This document shows, piece after piece, positions 9,556 through 19,577 of a stretch of 64,000 bases of DNA; the first letter of the stretch is position 1, and each line of letters begins with the position of its first letter. The DNA is from Paracoccus tegillarcae (lineage in GTDB: Bacteria; Pseudomonadota; Alphaproteobacteria; Rhodobacterales; Rhodobacteraceae), in NCBI RefSeq assembly GCF_002847305.1, contig NZ_CP025408.1, forward strand, positions 2,935,001 through 2,999,000. Reading direction: 5' to 3'. The notes under the pieces are model-generated. The model worked only from the letters and a program-made list of their open reading frames with translations. It had not been told where the DNA came from and searched no databases. A program made the translations under genes and the position numbers.

Positions 9556-10293
9556 CTAGACACCGCCCACAGCCGCCAGTCTTTCGTGAACCAGACCACT
9601 GATCCGGCTCAGGTCAGAGGCCAGTGCGCGACCGTCGGCATGGTCACATGCCAGCGCGTTGGCGGCGTTTTCCAGCGCCGTATCATGGGAAGAACGTCCC
9701 AGGCCCGCCAGAAAGCGCGCAATATAGTCGATGGCGGTCGTGTCCTCGGCTGCGGCCATGACCTCGACGATGTGGGCAAGGTCGTCGCGCAAAGCCGAGC
9801 TGTCGGGCGCGATCACGTCATCGGGCAGCAATCGCAGCCCCGTCGTCCGCGCCTCTGGCGGCAGGTGGCGCAGAATGATCTGCTGAAAGGCAGCCAGACT
9901 CTCGACAGGTTTCGCCAGAAAGCCATTGGCACCCGCAGCCATTGCCGGTTGTTCATTGTCGGGATCACCCGACATGCCCAGGATCACAGGCACACGCGGC
10001 TGCGCTGCGGCGACAGAGGCGATCAGATCCGCGCCATCGCCATCGGGCAGGCCAAGATCGACGATCACCACCGAGGGGCGATAGGTTTGCAGATGCCGTG
10101 CCGCGGATTTCAGACAATCCGCGCGCCGGATCCGCGCGCCGGATCGCAGACAAAGCAATCGCACGGCTTCGCTGGCAAATCGCGAGTCCTCGACCACCAG
10201 CACTGTCAGCCCGCTCAGCGGCCTGTTTGGTATGCTGGCATTCCACAGCGGCAGCGCCGCAACCGTAGTTCCATTCCCGACTTCTGTCAGCAT
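9556..10293 (-). CDS. Orphan response-regulator receiver-domain protein
   Basis: A 245-residue protein with a CheY-like receiver domain at about 28-142: acidic pair E35-D36, phospho-acceptor D79 in VVIVDLGLPDGDGADLI, Ser108 in the switch position, and K128 in GFLAKPV. The remaining 100 residues do not match a DNA-binding output domain; they are alpha-helical in character and contain an H-centred segment (SSHDTALENAANAL) that could be a degenerate HPt fold. No kinase gene is adjacent. It probably acts as a phosphorelay intermediate or single-domain regulator (inference). Confidence 0.78.
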   Translation of the reverse strand: MLTEVGNGTTVAALPLWNASIPNRPLSGLTVLVVEDSRFASEAVRLLCLRSGARIRRADCLKSAARHLQTYRPSVVIVDLGLPDGDGADLIASVAAAQPRVPVILGMSGDPDNEQPAMAAGANGFLAKPVESLAAFQQIILRHLPPEARTTGLRLLPDDVIAPDSSALRDDLAHIVEVMAAAEDTTAIDYIARFLAGLGRSSHDTALENAANALACDHADGRALASDLSRISGLVHERLAAVGGV

Positions 10294-10444
10294 CGCCTTG
10301 TCCCCGTCATGATTCTCGTGACCAGTCCAGATAAAGCGCGATTCGCTAAGATCGGGTTAATCGGGTTTGGCAGCGCAATTGCGGCGCCGGAGGTTTGGGT
10401 TGCGGCAAGGTCATGAGCAAAATAGGCGGTTGTGATAGTTGGAC

Positions 10445-13159
10445 CTATTCCGCAGCGATGTGCCGCGTAGCCTGAGGGACATAGTTCAGAATGGGTGCCA
10501 GCCAGCGTTCTGCGTCCTCCAGCGAAATGTTCTTGCGGGCGGCGTAATCCTGAACCTGATCGCGTTCGACCTTGGCCACGCCAAAATAATAGCTGTCGGG
10601 ATGCGCGATATAGAGGCCAGAGACGGATGATCCGGGCCACATCGCCATGCTTTCGGTCAGTTCCACCCCCGTTGCCGCCTCGGCATCCAGCAGCCGGAAC
10701 AAGGTCAGCTTTTCGGTATGATCGGGCTGCGCGGGATAGCCCGGCGCGGGGCGAATGCCCTGATAGGGTTCGCCGATCAGGTCAACAGGCGCAAAAGTTT
10801 CATCGGGCGCGTAGCCCCAATAGTCCCGCCGAACACGTTCATGCAGCATCTCGGCCATGGCTTCTGCAAAGCGGTCGGCCAGCGCCTTGACCAGGATCGA
10901 CGAGTAGTTGTCATTCGCGCGATCAAAGCTTTCGGCGATCCTGGCCTCTTGTGGTCCCGCCGTGACCACAAAGCCACCGACCCAATCGGCGACCCCGTCA
11001 GGTGCCACAAAATCCGACAGCGCGACATTGGGCCGCCCGGGCCGCTTGGCGTGTTGTTGGCGCAGGGTGTGCAGTGTTGCAAGCGGCGCTGTCCGATCCG
11101 CATCACCGAACAGGCGAATGTCATCGCCATCGCGATTGGCGGGCCAAAAGCCGACGACCGCGCGCGGCCCGAACCATTTCTCATCGATGATCCGCGCCAA
11201 CATTGCCTTGGCATCGTCAAACAACCCACGCGCGGCCTCGCCCTGCCGTTCGTCCTGCAAGATCGCGGGATAGACGCCTTTCAGTTCCCATGTGCGGAAG
11301 AACGGCGTCCAGTCGATATAGTTGGCGATTTCGGCCAGGTCCCAGTCATCAATCACCCTGGCGCCGGTAAACCGGGGGGCCGGCACGCTGTAATCCGACC
11401 AGTCGATCTGCTTGGCATTGGCCCGCGCGGTTGCCAGTGGTACCCGTTGCTTTGCACGTTCGCCGCGTTCGTGGCGTTCTGTCACCTCGACATATTCGCT
11501 GCGGATACCGTTGACATAGCCAGCCTTTTGTTCGGGCGACAAAAGCTGGCTGACCACGCCCACGGCGCGGCTGGCATCCAGCACATAGATCGCCTGTCCG
11601 CGCTTGTATCGCGGTGCGATCTTGACCGCCGTATGCACCTTGGACGTGGTTGCCCCGCCAATCAGCAGGGGGATGTCAAAACCTTCGCGTTCCATTTCGT
11701 TGGCCAGATGGGCCATTTCATCAAGGCTGGGGGTGATCAGGCCGGAAAGCCCGATGATATCGACCTTTTCCTCGATCGCGACCTGCAGGATCTTTTGCGG
11801 CGGGACCATGACGCCCAGATCGATGATCTCGTAATTGTTGCAGGCAAGGACGACGCCGACGATGTTCTTGCCAATGTCATGCACATCGCCCTTGACCGTG
11901 GCCATCAGCACCTTGCCGGCGCTTTGCCGCCCCTGACCGCCATTCAGGCGCTTTTCTTCTTCCATATAGGGCAGCAGGACCGCCACGGCCTGTTTCATCA
12001 CCCGGGCCGATTTGACCACCTGCGGCAGGAACATCTTGCCCGCACCGAACAGATCGCCCACGACGTTCATCCCGGCCATCAACGGCCCTTCTATGACATG
12101 CAGCGGGCGTTCAGCGGCAAGGCGGGCTTCTTCGGTATCGGCCTCGATGAACTCGGTGATGCCGTTGACCAGCGCATGTTCCAGCCGTTTGTCGATGGAC
12201 CAGTCGCGCCATGCCAGATCGCGGACCTTTTCCTCGCGCGTGCCGCCCTTGAAGCGTTCGGCAATCTCCAGCATCCGCTCGGTCGCGTCATCGCGGCGGT
12301 TCAGAACGACATCTTCGCAGCGCTCGCGCAGGTCGGGGTCGATCTGGTCATAAACCGCCAATTGGCCCGCATTGACGATGCCCATATCCATGCCCGCCTG
12401 AATGGCGTGGTAAAGGAAGACGGCATGCATCGCCTCGCGCACGGGTTCATTGCCGCGGAAGCTGAAGGACAGGTTCGAGACCCCGCCCGAGACGTGGGTA
12501 TGGGGCAGGTTGGCCCTGATCCAGCGGGTCGCCTCGATGAAATCGACGCCGTAATTGTTGTGTTCCTCGATCCCGGTCGCGACGGCAAAGACGTTGGGAT
12601 CAAAGATGATGTCTTCGGGCGGAAAGCCGACCTCATCGACCAGAATGCGATAGGCACGGGCACAGATTTCGGTCTTGCGGGCGCAGGTGTCGGCCTGACC
12701 CTGTTCGTCGAACGCCATCACGACCACCGCGGCGCCGTAAGCAAGGCACAGCCGGGCGTGATGGCGGAACGCGTCTTCGCCCTCTTTCATGCTGATGGAA
12801 TTGACGATGGATTTGCCCTGCACGCATTGCAGCCCGGCCTCGATCACCTCCCATTTCGAACTGTCGATCATCACCGGCACGCGGGCGATGTCGGGTTCCG
12901 AGGCGACCAGGTTCAGAAACTCGACCATCGCGGCTTTGGAATCGATCAGCCCTTCGTCCATATTGATGTCGATGATCTGCGCACCGTTTTCGACCTGATC
13001 GCGCGCCACATCCAGGGCCGCGGCGTAGTCGCGGTTGGTGATCAGTTTGCGGAACCGGGCAGAGCCGGTCACATTGGTCCGCTCGCCGACGTTCACGAAG
13101 GGAATGTCGGGTGTCAGAACAAAGGGCTCCAGACCGGAAAGTCGCAGATAGCGGTTCAT
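10445..13159 (-). CDS. metH: Methionine synthase, cobalamin-dependent, folate/B12/activation part
   Basis: A 904-residue protein holding the last three modules of MetH. The pterin-binding module starts with [17 protein letters not shown]; the cobalamin module has the DxHxxG motif in [14 protein letters not shown]; the C-terminal activation module contains [10 protein letters not shown] and [17 protein letters not shown], which bind S-adenosylmethionine for reductive reactivation. The homocysteine module is the separate upstream gene. ATG 13159 is chosen because it forms an ATGA overlap with that gene's stop; any upstream extension is out of register with family N-termini. Together they transfer methyl from methyltetrahydrofolate to homocysteine. 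Confidence 0.93.
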   Translation of the reverse strand: MNRYLRLSGLEPFVLTPDIPFVNVGERTNVTGSARFRKLITNRDYAAALDVARDQVENGAQIIDINMDEGLIDSKAAMVEFLNLVASEPDIARVPVMIDSSKWEVIEAGLQCVQGKSIVNSISMKEGEDAFRHHARLCLAYGAAVVVMAFDEQGQADTCARKTEICARAYRILVDEVGFPPEDIIFDPNVFAVATGIEEHNNYGVDFIEATRWIRANLPHTHVSGGVSNLSFSFRGNEPVREAMHAVFLYHAIQAGMDMGIVNAGQLAVYDQIDPDLRERCEDVVLNRRDDATERMLEIAERFKGGTREEKVRDLAWRDWSIDKRLEHALVNGITEFIEADTEEARLAAERPLHVIEGPLMAGMNVVGDLFGAGKMFLPQVVKSARVMKQAVAVLLPYMEEEKRLNGGQGRQSAGKVLMATVKGDVHDIGKNIVGVVLACNNYEIIDLGVMVPPQKILQVAIEEKVDIIGLSGLITPSLDEMAHLANEMEREGFDIPLLIGGATTSKVHTAVKIAPRYKRGQAIYVLDASRAVGVVSQLLSPEQKAGYVNGIRSEYVEVTERHERGERAKQRVPLATARANAKQIDWSDYSVPAPRFTGARVIDDWDLAEIANYIDWTPFFRTWELKGVYPAILQDERQGEAARGLFDDAKAMLARIIDEKWFGPRAVVGFWPANRDGDDIRLFGDADRTAPLATLHTLRQQHAKRPGRPNVALSDFVAPDGVADWVGGFVVTAGPQEARIAESFDRANDNYSSILVKALADRFAEAMAEMLHERVRRDYWGYAPDETFAPVDLIGEPYQGIRPAPGYPAQPDHTEKLTLFRLLDAEAATGVELTESMAMWPGSSVSGLYIAHPDSYYFGVAKVERDQVQDYAARKNISLEDAERWLAPILNYVPQATRHIAAE

Positions 13160-14205
13160 GCTGCGGCCTCGAATTTGCGCGGTTGGCGTGGGGCGAAACC
13201 GGCCAAGGCATCGGCGATGGCGCGGATGTGGTCCGGCGTGGTGCCACAGCAACCGCCCACGACATTGACCAATCCTTCGCGGGCAAATTCGGCCACCTGT
13301 CGCGCGGTATCATCGGGGCCTTCGTCATATTCGCCAAAGGCGTTGGGCAGTCCCGCATTGGGATAGGCGCAGGTAAAGGTGTCGGCCACGCCCGCCAGTT
13401 CCGCCATATGCGGCCGCATCGCCGCCGCCCCAAGCGCACAGTTCAGTCCGACGGTAAAGGGCCGCGCATGAGAGACCGAATGCCAGAATGCGGTCGGCGT
13501 CTGCCCTGACAGCGTGCGCCCGGACGCATCGGTGATGGTGCCGGAAATCATGATCGGCAGGCGCTGGCCATGTTCGGCAAAAGCCTCGATACAGGCAAAG
13601 ATCGCGGCCTTGGCATTCAGCGTGTCAAAGATCGTCTCGATCAGGATCAGGTCCGCGCCGCCGGCAATCAGCCCGTGCACCTGTTGGCCATAAGCGATGC
13701 GCAGATCATCGAAGGTGACGGCGCGATAGCCCGGATCATTCACATCCGGCGACAGGGATGCGGTGCGGTTCGTCGGCCCCACCGCGCCCGCGACAAAGCG
13801 GGGCTTGCCGTCGATGGCCGTCGCGCGATCCAGGGCGCGGCGCACGACCCGCGCGCCCTGTTCGTTCAGGTCATGCACGGCAGCCTGCAGCCCGTAATCA
13901 GCCTGCGCGATGGTCGTGGCGGAAAATGTGTTGGTTTCAGCGATATCCGCACCCGCCATGGCATAGTTGAAATGGATCTCTTCCAACGCCTCGGGTTGGG
14001 TCAGGATCAACAGATCGTTGTTGCCCTTTTGCGGATGATCGCTGTGGTGCCGGCAGACATGGCCCGAGCCGTGTCCGGTGAAATCATCCTCTGACAGGCC
14101 CAGTTGCTGGATCTGCGTGCCCATTGCCCCGTCAAGGATCAGGATTTTCTCATGGGCCAGCGCGGTAAGCTGCGCTGTGGCGGGATGGGCTGGAAGCTGG
14201 GACAT
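13156..14205 (-). CDS. Homocysteine S-methyltransferase module of split methionine synthase
   Basis: A 349-residue protein equal to the N-terminal homocysteine-binding barrel of MetH. The motif [17 protein letters not shown] opens the barrel, and the three zinc-ligand cysteines are visible as VGLNCALGA and [11 protein letters not shown]. Its stop codon overlaps the start of the folate/B12 protein by 4 bp, so the two are translationally coupled in a fixed ratio. Alone it could look like a betaine-homocysteine methyltransferase, but the coupling and the lack of this module in the next gene make it a MetH half. An inverted repeat lies 66-93 bp upstream. Confidence 0.9.
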   Translation of the reverse strand: MSQLPAHPATAQLTALAHEKILILDGAMGTQIQQLGLSEDDFTGHGSGHVCRHHSDHPQKGNNDLLILTQPEALEEIHFNYAMAGADIAETNTFSATTIAQADYGLQAAVHDLNEQGARVVRRALDRATAIDGKPRFVAGAVGPTNRTASLSPDVNDPGYRAVTFDDLRIAYGQQVHGLIAGGADLILIETIFDTLNAKAAIFACIEAFAEHGQRLPIMISGTITDASGRTLSGQTPTAFWHSVSHARPFTVGLNCALGAAAMRPHMAELAGVADTFTCAYPNAGLPNAFGEYDEGPDDTARQVAEFAREGLVNVVGGCCGTTPDHIRAIADALAGFAPRQPRKFEAAA

Positions 14206-14627
14206 GTGCAGAATCTGACCGTGATGGCTGAAAGTCGGGCCTGACTAACAGCCTGAGCGGCGTTAGGCGAATTCATAATCTGCAGGATAATTATGAATAT
14301 GACGCATGGTTCTGATGTCGGCGGTTCAGTCCGGCACGCTGCGAGCGGGGTCAGATGCCGTGGCGCGAAACCCGGCCCTCTAGAAACTTCGATGTCAGAA
14401 ATCCCAACCCACCTGTTCCCGCGTACCAGCGGCGATGGAGTTGCCAAGGCCGTTTTTACCGGTCACCCTGCGCCTATCGGCTGGCGGCGCAAAAGAGGCA
14501 GAGAATCGACGGTCCTTGCCGATATATCCGCGCGCCTGACCAGTGATCAGATGACCCGGATACTGACACCAAAAGCGGCGCCTTGCCCAGCAATGTAAGG
14601 GTTTTCTTTGATATCAATTGGATAGGA
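14206..14627. other. Non-coding gap between split metH and tRNA-Thr
   Basis: About 420 bp without a convincing gene. The only plus-strand frame (14293-14598) lacks a ribosome-binding site and any recognisable domain. The notable content is the dyad at 14271-14298, probably part of the metH promoter. Confidence 0.5.
14271..14298. promoter_or_regulatory. 9-bp inverted repeat upstream of metH (possible operator)
   Basis: ATTCATAAT (14271-14279) and ATTATGAAT (14290-14298) are perfect inverted repeats separated by 10 bp, in a locally A+T-rich patch of a G+C-rich genome. The spacing puts the half-sites about two helical turns apart, as for a dimeric repressor or LysR-type activator. It lies 66-93 bp upstream of the split metH operon. 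The regulator is not identifiable from sequence. Confidence 0.5.
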
Positions 14628-14702
14628 TGGTGCTGTGAGAGAGGATTGAACTCTCGACCTCACCCTTACCAAGGGTGTGCTCTACCACTGAGCTACCACA
14701 GC
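14628..14702 (-). tRNA. tRNA-Thr (anticodon GGT)
   Basis: A complete cloverleaf on the minus strand. The acceptor stem GCTGTGG pairs with TCACAGC (one G-U), the D arm is GCTCAGTGGTAGAGC, the anticodon stem CACCC/GGGTG encloses the loop TTGGTAA with anticodon GGT, and the T arm carries GTTCAATCC. The discriminator A and 3' CCA are encoded. It decodes ACC/ACU threonine codons. Confidence 0.96.
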
Positions 14703-14852
14703 GCCGTGCAGGGGCGTTTAGACAAAGCGGCGCGGCGGCGCAAGGGGCTGCTGCGCAAAAAGTTCGGCGGGTTTTCTCCGGCTTCGCCGTGACCGTGCGG
14801 CAAGGCGTCGGGAAAACTGGACTGTCGCCGGCGGCGCGGGTAACAGGGGCGC

Positions 14853-15026
14853 ATGGCTGAGGCGCGCAACACCGGATCGCAACAGGGCAGTCGCGAAGAG
14901 CGGCTGCGCGCTGCGCTGCGGGCCAATCTGGCGCGGCGCAAGGCGCAGGCGCGTGCGCGCGCCGATAATGAAGAACAGGCCGAAACGGCCAAGTCGGATA
15001 CGGGCGAAACCGAAGGGGACGAATAG
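14853..15026 (+). CDS. Small charged hypothetical protein upstream of murA
   Basis: A 57-residue frame starting ATG 14853 (AGGGG about 8 bases upstream) and ending TAG directly against the murA ATG. The sequence is rich in Arg, Ala, Glu and Gln: a basic first half (REERLRAALRANLARRKAQA, about 14-33) and an acidic tail ending SDTGETEGDE. No domain is recognised. Short proteins of this composition precede murA in related genomes as I recall. The stop-start junction implies translational coupling with murA. Confidence 0.6.
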   Translation: MAEARNTGSQQGSREERLRAALRANLARRKAQARARADNEEQAETAKSDTGETEGDE

Positions 15027-16307
15027 ATGGATCAGATCATCGTGCAAGGCAACGGGGCGCTGCATGGCGAGATCCCGATTGCCGGGGCCAAGAATGCCTG
15101 TCTGGCGCTGATGCCGGCGACGCTGCTCAGCGATGAGCCGCTGACGCTGACCAACGCGCCGCGTCTTTCGGACATCCGCACCATGACCGAGTTGCTGCAA
15201 TCGCTTGGCGCCGAGATCACGACGATGCAGGACGGCCAGGTGCTGACCCTGTCGTCCCATGATCTGAACAACCTGACAGCCGATTATGACATCGTGCGCA
15301 AGATGCGGGCCTCGAACCTTGTGCTGGGTCCGCTGCTGGCACGGGCGGGGCAGGCTATCGTGTCGCTGCCCGGCGGCTGCGCCATCGGTTCGCGGCCGAT
15401 GGATCTGCATATTTCGGGGCTGGAGGCATTGGGCGCCGAGATCGAGCTGAAAGACGGCTATCTGCATGCCAAGGCGCCCAAGGGGCTGAAAGGCGCGGTG
15501 ATTGATCAACGTTTCGCCTCGGTCGGGGCCACGGAAAACATCGTCATGGCGGCCACGCTGGCCAAGGGTACGACCGTGCTGAAGAACGCCGCGCGCGAGC
15601 CCGAGATCGTGGATCTGGTCAAATGCCTGCGCGCCATGGGGGCGCAGATCGATGGCGAGGGCACCGAGACCATCACCATTCAGGGCGTCGACCGCCTGCA
15701 CGGCGCGACCCACCCTGTCGTCGTCGATCGGATCGAACTGGGCACTTACATGATCGCGCCCGCCATTGCCGGCGGAGAGGTCGAGCTGCTGGGCGGCCGC
15801 ATCGAACTGATCGAGGCCTTTTGCGAGAAACTTGACGCAGCCGGCGTCTCGGTCGAGCAGACAAATCGCGGCATCAAGGTCGCGCGCAAGAATGGCCGCA
15901 TTCGCGCCGTCGATGTGAAGACCGAGGTCTTTCCCGGTTTCCCGACCGATCTGCAGGCGCAGATGATGGCGCTGATGTGCACGGCGGAGGGCACCAGCGT
16001 GCTGGAGGAAACCATCTTCGAGAATCGCTTCATGCACGCGCCCGAGCTGATGCGCATGGGGGCCAAGATGGATGTCCATGGCGGCCATGTGACCGTCACC
16101 GGCGTCGAAAAGCTGAAGGGCGCGCCGGTCATGGCGACCGACCTGCGGGCATCCGTCAGTCTTATCCTCGCGGGACTTGCGGCCGAGGGCGAGACCGTTG
16201 TCAGCCGCGTCTATCATCTGGATCGAGGTTACGAACATGTGGTGCGCAAACTACGCGGCGTGGGTGCACTGATCGAGCGTGTGAAGGAGGGTGGCGCCAA
16301 TGGCTGA
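15027..16307 (+). CDS. murA: UDP-N-acetylglucosamine 1-carboxyvinyltransferase
   Basis: A 426-residue MurA, which transfers enolpyruvate from PEP to UDP-GlcNAc in the first committed step of peptidoglycan synthesis. The N-terminal KNACLALM (Lys22-Asn23 substrate contacts) and the mobile loop with catalytic Cys118 in [11 protein letters not shown] are intact, so the enzyme should be active and fosfomycin-sensitive. The length is usual. It lies between a small coupled frame and DUF2948, whose start overlaps the murA stop, at the head of a conserved Rhodobacteraceae gene run toward hisD. Confidence 0.96.
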   Translation: MDQIIVQGNGALHGEIPIAGAKNACLALMPATLLSDEPLTLTNAPRLSDIRTMTELLQSLGAEITTMQDGQVLTLSSHDLNNLTADYDIVRKMRASNLVLGPLLARAGQAIVSLPGGCAIGSRPMDLHISGLEALGAEIELKDGYLHAKAPKGLKGAVIDQRFASVGATENIVMAATLAKGTTVLKNAAREPEIVDLVKCLRAMGAQIDGEGTETITIQGVDRLHGATHPVVVDRIELGTYMIAPAIAGGEVELLGGRIELIEAFCEKLDAAGVSVEQTNRGIKVARKNGRIRAVDVKTEVFPGFPTDLQAQMMALMCTAEGTSVLEETIFENRFMHAPELMRMGAKMDVHGGHVTVTGVEKLKGAPVMATDLRASVSLILAGLAAEGETVVSRVYHLDRGYEHVVRKLRGVGALIERVKEGGANG

Positions 16308-16776
16308 TGCCAGCTTTCTCGATGCCGGTCCCGATACACCGCTGACGCTCAAGGCCGAGGATGCGGGCGATCTCAGCATCATCTCGACGCTGGTGCAGGA
16401 CGCTGTGCTGCCCGGCAGCGAAATCTCTTATGACCGCAAGGCACGCCGGCTGGCGCTCTTGATCAACCGGTTCCGCTGGGAGGATGCCGAAGCCGCGAAA
16501 CGCGATGGTCGCCCGTTCGAACGGGTGCGCTCACTGCTGATCATCGGCGATGTGTTGCGCCTGCAAAGCGACGGTGTCGAACAGGATGCCGATACCGTGC
16601 TGGAACTGCTGGCGCTGTCCTGGCAACCCGATGCCGACGGCACCGGGCGCCTGATGCTGGAATTCGCGGGGGATGGCACGCTGGTCGCCCATGTCGAGTG
16701 CATCAACCTGGATCTGCGCGACGTCACCAAGCCCTATGTCGCGCCGTCGGGCAAGGCGCCCTCGCATCCCGAATGA
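16300..16776 (+). CDS. DUF2948 family protein
   Basis: A 158-residue soluble protein of the alphaproteobacterial DUF2948 family, with a core [45 protein letters not shown], and a C-terminal [21 protein letters not shown] 16300 is chosen over GTG 16291 because AAGGAGG ends 9 bases before it; this overlaps murA by 8 bp. The function is unknown. It is consistently placed between murA and hisD in this family of bacteria, which I recall but cannot check here. Confidence 0.8.
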   Translation: MADASFLDAGPDTPLTLKAEDAGDLSIISTLVQDAVLPGSEISYDRKARRLALLINRFRWEDAEAAKRDGRPFERVRSLLIIGDVLRLQSDGVEQDADTVLELLALSWQPDADGTGRLMLEFAGDGTLVAHVECINLDLRDVTKPYVAPSGKAPSHPE

Positions 16777-17258
16777 TCGTCTGGCAGCTTGGGCCGGACC
16801 GGGCCGAGGAATGGCGACATTTGCGATTGGCCGCCCTGCGCGATGCACCCGATGCCTTTGGGTCCAGGCTGGCTGACTGGCAGGACCGCCCGCTGTCCGA
16901 TTTCGCCGCGAGGCTGACTGATGTTCCGACCTTTGCTGCGGGCGAGGTTCTGGGGCAACCACTGGCCTCTGCCGCTTGGGTGGCGGGCGGTGATCCGCGC
17001 CATCCCTATCGCGGACAGTTGATCTCGGTTTATGCCCAGCCCGAAGCGCGCGGTCGGGGCTATGCCGAAGCCGCCATTGATGCCGCGTTGCGCGATGCGG
17101 CGCTGGCCGGGATGACCTCGATGGCGTTGAATGTCCGCAAGACTGCGCAGCATGCGCAGGCGCTGTATCATCGCATCGGGTTTCGAGCCGCCGCATGTGA
17201 AGGCCCCGCCAAGGGCTGCTGCGAGACGGAAATCCAGATGCTGAAAGACCTGCCATGA
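16773..17258 (+). CDS. GNAT family N-acetyltransferase
   Basis: A 161-residue compact GNAT protein. The acetyl-CoA-binding motif is LISVYAQPEARGRGYAEAAIDAAL (about 85-108), followed by MALNVRKTAQHAQALYHRIGFR, the usual motif B. The first 75 residues form the variable substrate side. ATG 16773 overlaps the DUF2948 stop as ATGA, and its own stop overlaps the next start as ATGA, so three genes are translationally chained. The substrate is unknown. Confidence 0.85.
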   Translation: MIVWQLGPDRAEEWRHLRLAALRDAPDAFGSRLADWQDRPLSDFAARLTDVPTFAAGEVLGQPLASAAWVAGGDPRHPYRGQLISVYAQPEARGRGYAEAAIDAALRDAALAGMTSMALNVRKTAQHAQALYHRIGFRAAACEGPAKGCCETEIQMLKDLP

Positions 17259-17881
17259 TCCTGACTGCTGATGCGCTGGCCTTTGACATGGACGGCACGC
17301 TGGTTGATTCCCGTGATCTCATCCTTGAGGTTTGGTCCGGATGGGCCGCGCGGCGGGATCTCGACGCGGCGCAGGTTCATGCGTTTTGTCACGGCAGGCC
17401 GCTTCACCGCATTATCGCTCATTTCGCCCCCGATGCGGATTTGCCAGCCGAGGCCGAATGGGTTCTGGGCCAGATGCGTCCACGTGAAAGCCTGCTGCGC
17501 CCGGTTGCCGGTGCGGCCGATCTGCTGGCCAGCCTTGATCCCGTTGAATGGGCGCTGGTGACCTCGGCGCCGGCTGAACTGGCGCGGCGCTGGATGGCGA
17601 TCTGCGGCCTACCTTTGCCGCCGGTCGTGGTGACCGCTGATGATGTCGCACACCCGAAACCCGATCCCGAACCGTTTGCGCTGGCCGCGCGCGGACTTGG
17701 GCATGCGCCGGCTCGCATCATTGCATTCGAGGACGCGGCCGCCGGTCTGGCCTCGGCGAAGGCCGCTGGCATGGAAACGGTCGGGCTAAGCGGCGCGACA
17801 GGCAGTCTGGCCAGCATCCCCGATTACCGCCGCCTTAGCCGCGATGACGGCCACCCGATCAGATTGTCATTGGTGGATTAG
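17255..17881 (+). CDS. HAD-superfamily sugar/polyol phosphatase-like protein
   Basis: A 208-residue HAD phosphatase with motif I FDMDGTLVDSR (nucleophile D11, acid D13), motif II LVTSAPA, the lysine of motif III in VAHPKPDPEPF, and motif IV IIAFEDAAAGLASAKAAG. The helical cap lies between motifs I and II, as in the phosphoglycolate, glycerol-3-phosphate and beta-phosphoglucomutase group. It probably dephosphorylates a small sugar phosphate; the substrate is uncertain. It overlaps the upstream acetyltransferase by 4 bp. Confidence 0.85.
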   Translation: MILTADALAFDMDGTLVDSRDLILEVWSGWAARRDLDAAQVHAFCHGRPLHRIIAHFAPDADLPAEAEWVLGQMRPRESLLRPVAGAADLLASLDPVEWALVTSAPAELARRWMAICGLPLPPVVVTADDVAHPKPDPEPFALAARGLGHAPARIIAFEDAAAGLASAKAAGMETVGLSGATGSLASIPDYRRLSRDDGHPIRLSLVD

Positions 17882-18006
17882 GCGCAGCGCGTCTGACGGC
17901 TTCGCCGCAGGCAGGCCCGCGCTGCGAACAATCCTTTGGCAAACATACTGCAGCTTGAGGCGCCACGCGCGAGCCGCTAACAAGTCGCCACCAGCAGAGA
18001 GTCATC

Positions 18007-19320
18007 ATGCCGATCACCCTGAAGACGACCGATCCCGATTTTGACCGCCGCTTTGCCGATATTCTGGTGATGAAGCGCGAGGATTCGACCGATGTGAACG
18101 ACGCCGTGGCCCGGATCATCGCCGATACGCGCAAGCGAGGCGATCTGGCGCTGTGCGAGCTGACGGCCCGTTTCGATCGCCTGGAACTGACGCCGGACAG
18201 TTTGCGCTTTGGCCCCGAGGAAATCGCGGCCCAGATTGCGAAAGTCAGCGATGAAGATCGCGCCGCCCTGTCCATGGCTGCGGAACGTATCCGCGCCTAT
18301 CACGCGCGCCAGATGCCCGAGAATGCCGAATGGACTGATCCCGAGGGCGCGACGCTGGGCTGGCGCTGGTCCCCGGTTTCGGCAGCGGGCCTGTATGTGC
18401 CGGGCGGTCAGGCGACCTATCCGTCATCGGTGCTGATGAATGCGGTGCCCGCGCGTGTGGCCGGGGTGCGGCGTCTGGTCATGTGCGTGCCGGCGCCGGA
18501 CGGTGTGATCAACCCGCTGGTGCTGCTGGCCGCGGAACTGGCTGGCGTCGATGAAATCTACCGCGTCGGCGGGGCGCAGGCGGTGGCTGCGATGGCTTAC
18601 GGGACCGATACGATCGCGCCGGTCGACAAGATCACCGGCCCCGGCAATGCCTATGTCGCTGCCGCCAAGCGACAGGTCTTTGGCCGCGTCGGGATCGACA
18701 TGATCGCCGGGCCGTCCGAAGTGCTGATCATCGCCGAGGGCGGGCAGAACCCCGACTGGATCGCGCTGGATCTGCTGGCGCAGGCAGAACATGACGCCGA
18801 TGCGCAGTCGATCCTGATCACGACCGATCCTGCGCTGGCCGACGCCGTCGCGGGGGCCGTCGACCGACTGCTGCCCAGCTTGCCGCGCGCCGAGATCGCA
18901 GGCGCCAGCTGGCGCGATTATGGCACCATCATCATCGCCCGCGATCTGGACGAGGCGGCGGCGCTGTCCGACCGCGTCGCACCGGAACATCTGGAACTGC
19001 TGGTCGACGATCCCGAGGCGCTGGCCGGTAAATGCACCCATGCGGGCGCGATCTTTCTGGGCGCCTTTACCCCCGAGGCGGTTGGCGATTATGTCAGTGG
19101 CCCCAATCACGTGCTGCCCACAGCGCGCTCGGCCCGGTTTTCATCCGGCCTGTCGGTGATGGATTTCCTCAAGCGCACCACGATTGCGCGGCTCAGCCCC
19201 GGCGCGCTGGCGCAAATCGGCCCCGCTGCGGTCCGCCTTGCTGCATCAGAGGGGTTGCAGGCGCATGGGCAATCGGTTCAGGCTCGGCTGGATCAGTTGA
19301 ATGAGGGGCAGGGATCATGA
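18007..19320 (+). CDS. hisD: Histidinol dehydrogenase
   Basis: A 437-residue zinc-dependent enzyme for the last two steps of histidine synthesis (histidinol to histidine, NAD+-linked). Signatures include WRWSPVSAAGLYVPGG, the NAD-site region VYRVGGAQA-like block IYRVGGAQAVAAMAYGT, IDMIAGPSEVLIIAE, the zinc/base region LAQAEHDADAQSILIT, VAPEHLELLVDD, and YVSGPNHVLPT. It is in a run with a SemiSWEET gene overlapping its stop. Other his genes are not in the window. Confidence 0.96.
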   Translation: MPITLKTTDPDFDRRFADILVMKREDSTDVNDAVARIIADTRKRGDLALCELTARFDRLELTPDSLRFGPEEIAAQIAKVSDEDRAALSMAAERIRAYHARQMPENAEWTDPEGATLGWRWSPVSAAGLYVPGGQATYPSSVLMNAVPARVAGVRRLVMCVPAPDGVINPLVLLAAELAGVDEIYRVGGAQAVAAMAYGTDTIAPVDKITGPGNAYVAAAKRQVFGRVGIDMIAGPSEVLIIAEGGQNPDWIALDLLAQAEHDADAQSILITTDPALADAVAGAVDRLLPSLPRAEIAGASWRDYGTIIIARDLDEAAALSDRVAPEHLELLVDDPEALAGKCTHAGAIFLGAFTPEAVGDYVSGPNHVLPTARSARFSSGLSVMDFLKRTTIARLSPGALAQIGPAAVRLAASEGLQAHGQSVQARLDQLNEGQGS

Positions 19321-19577
19321 GCATGACGACCATGATCGGCGTTCTGGCTGCGATCTTCAGCACGATTTGCTGGATCCCCCAGGTGCTGAAGACCCTGCGC
19401 ACCAGAGAGGTCAAGGATCTGTCGCTTGGCACCAATGTCATGGTGCTGACCTCGGTGTCGCTATGGCTGGCCTATGGGCTCAGTCTGGGCGAATGGCCGC
19501 TGATCTTGGCCAATATCTTTTCGATCATCTGTGTCGGGACCATTGTCCTGGCGAAACTGGCATGGGGTCGCGCATGA
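19317..19577 (+). CDS. SemiSWEET-family sugar transporter
   Basis: An 86-residue protein with three transmembrane segments and the PQ-loop motif WIPQVLKTLRTRE (P21-Q22), the size and layout of bacterial SemiSWEETs, which dimerise to move sugars by facilitated diffusion. The second and third segments are VMVLTSVSLWLAYGLSLG and LILANIFSIICVGTIVLAKL. It overlaps the hisD stop (ATGA) and its stop overlaps the UPF0262 start, so it is embedded in the operon. The substrate is unknown. Confidence 0.85.
   Translation: MSMTTMIGVLAAIFSTICWIPQVLKTLRTREVKDLSLGTNVMVLTSVSLWLAYGLSLGEWPLILANIFSIICVGTIVLAKLAWGRA

Noticed and set aside
10718..13366. Very long plus-strand open frame (about 880 codons) antisense to split metH
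   Set aside because: It is a codon-bias shadow of metH. The real genes have all MetH motifs in order on the minus strand.
14293..14598. Plus-strand frame upstream of tRNA-Thr
   Set aside because: No ribosome-binding site, no domain, biased composition, and it starts inside the metH operator dyad.
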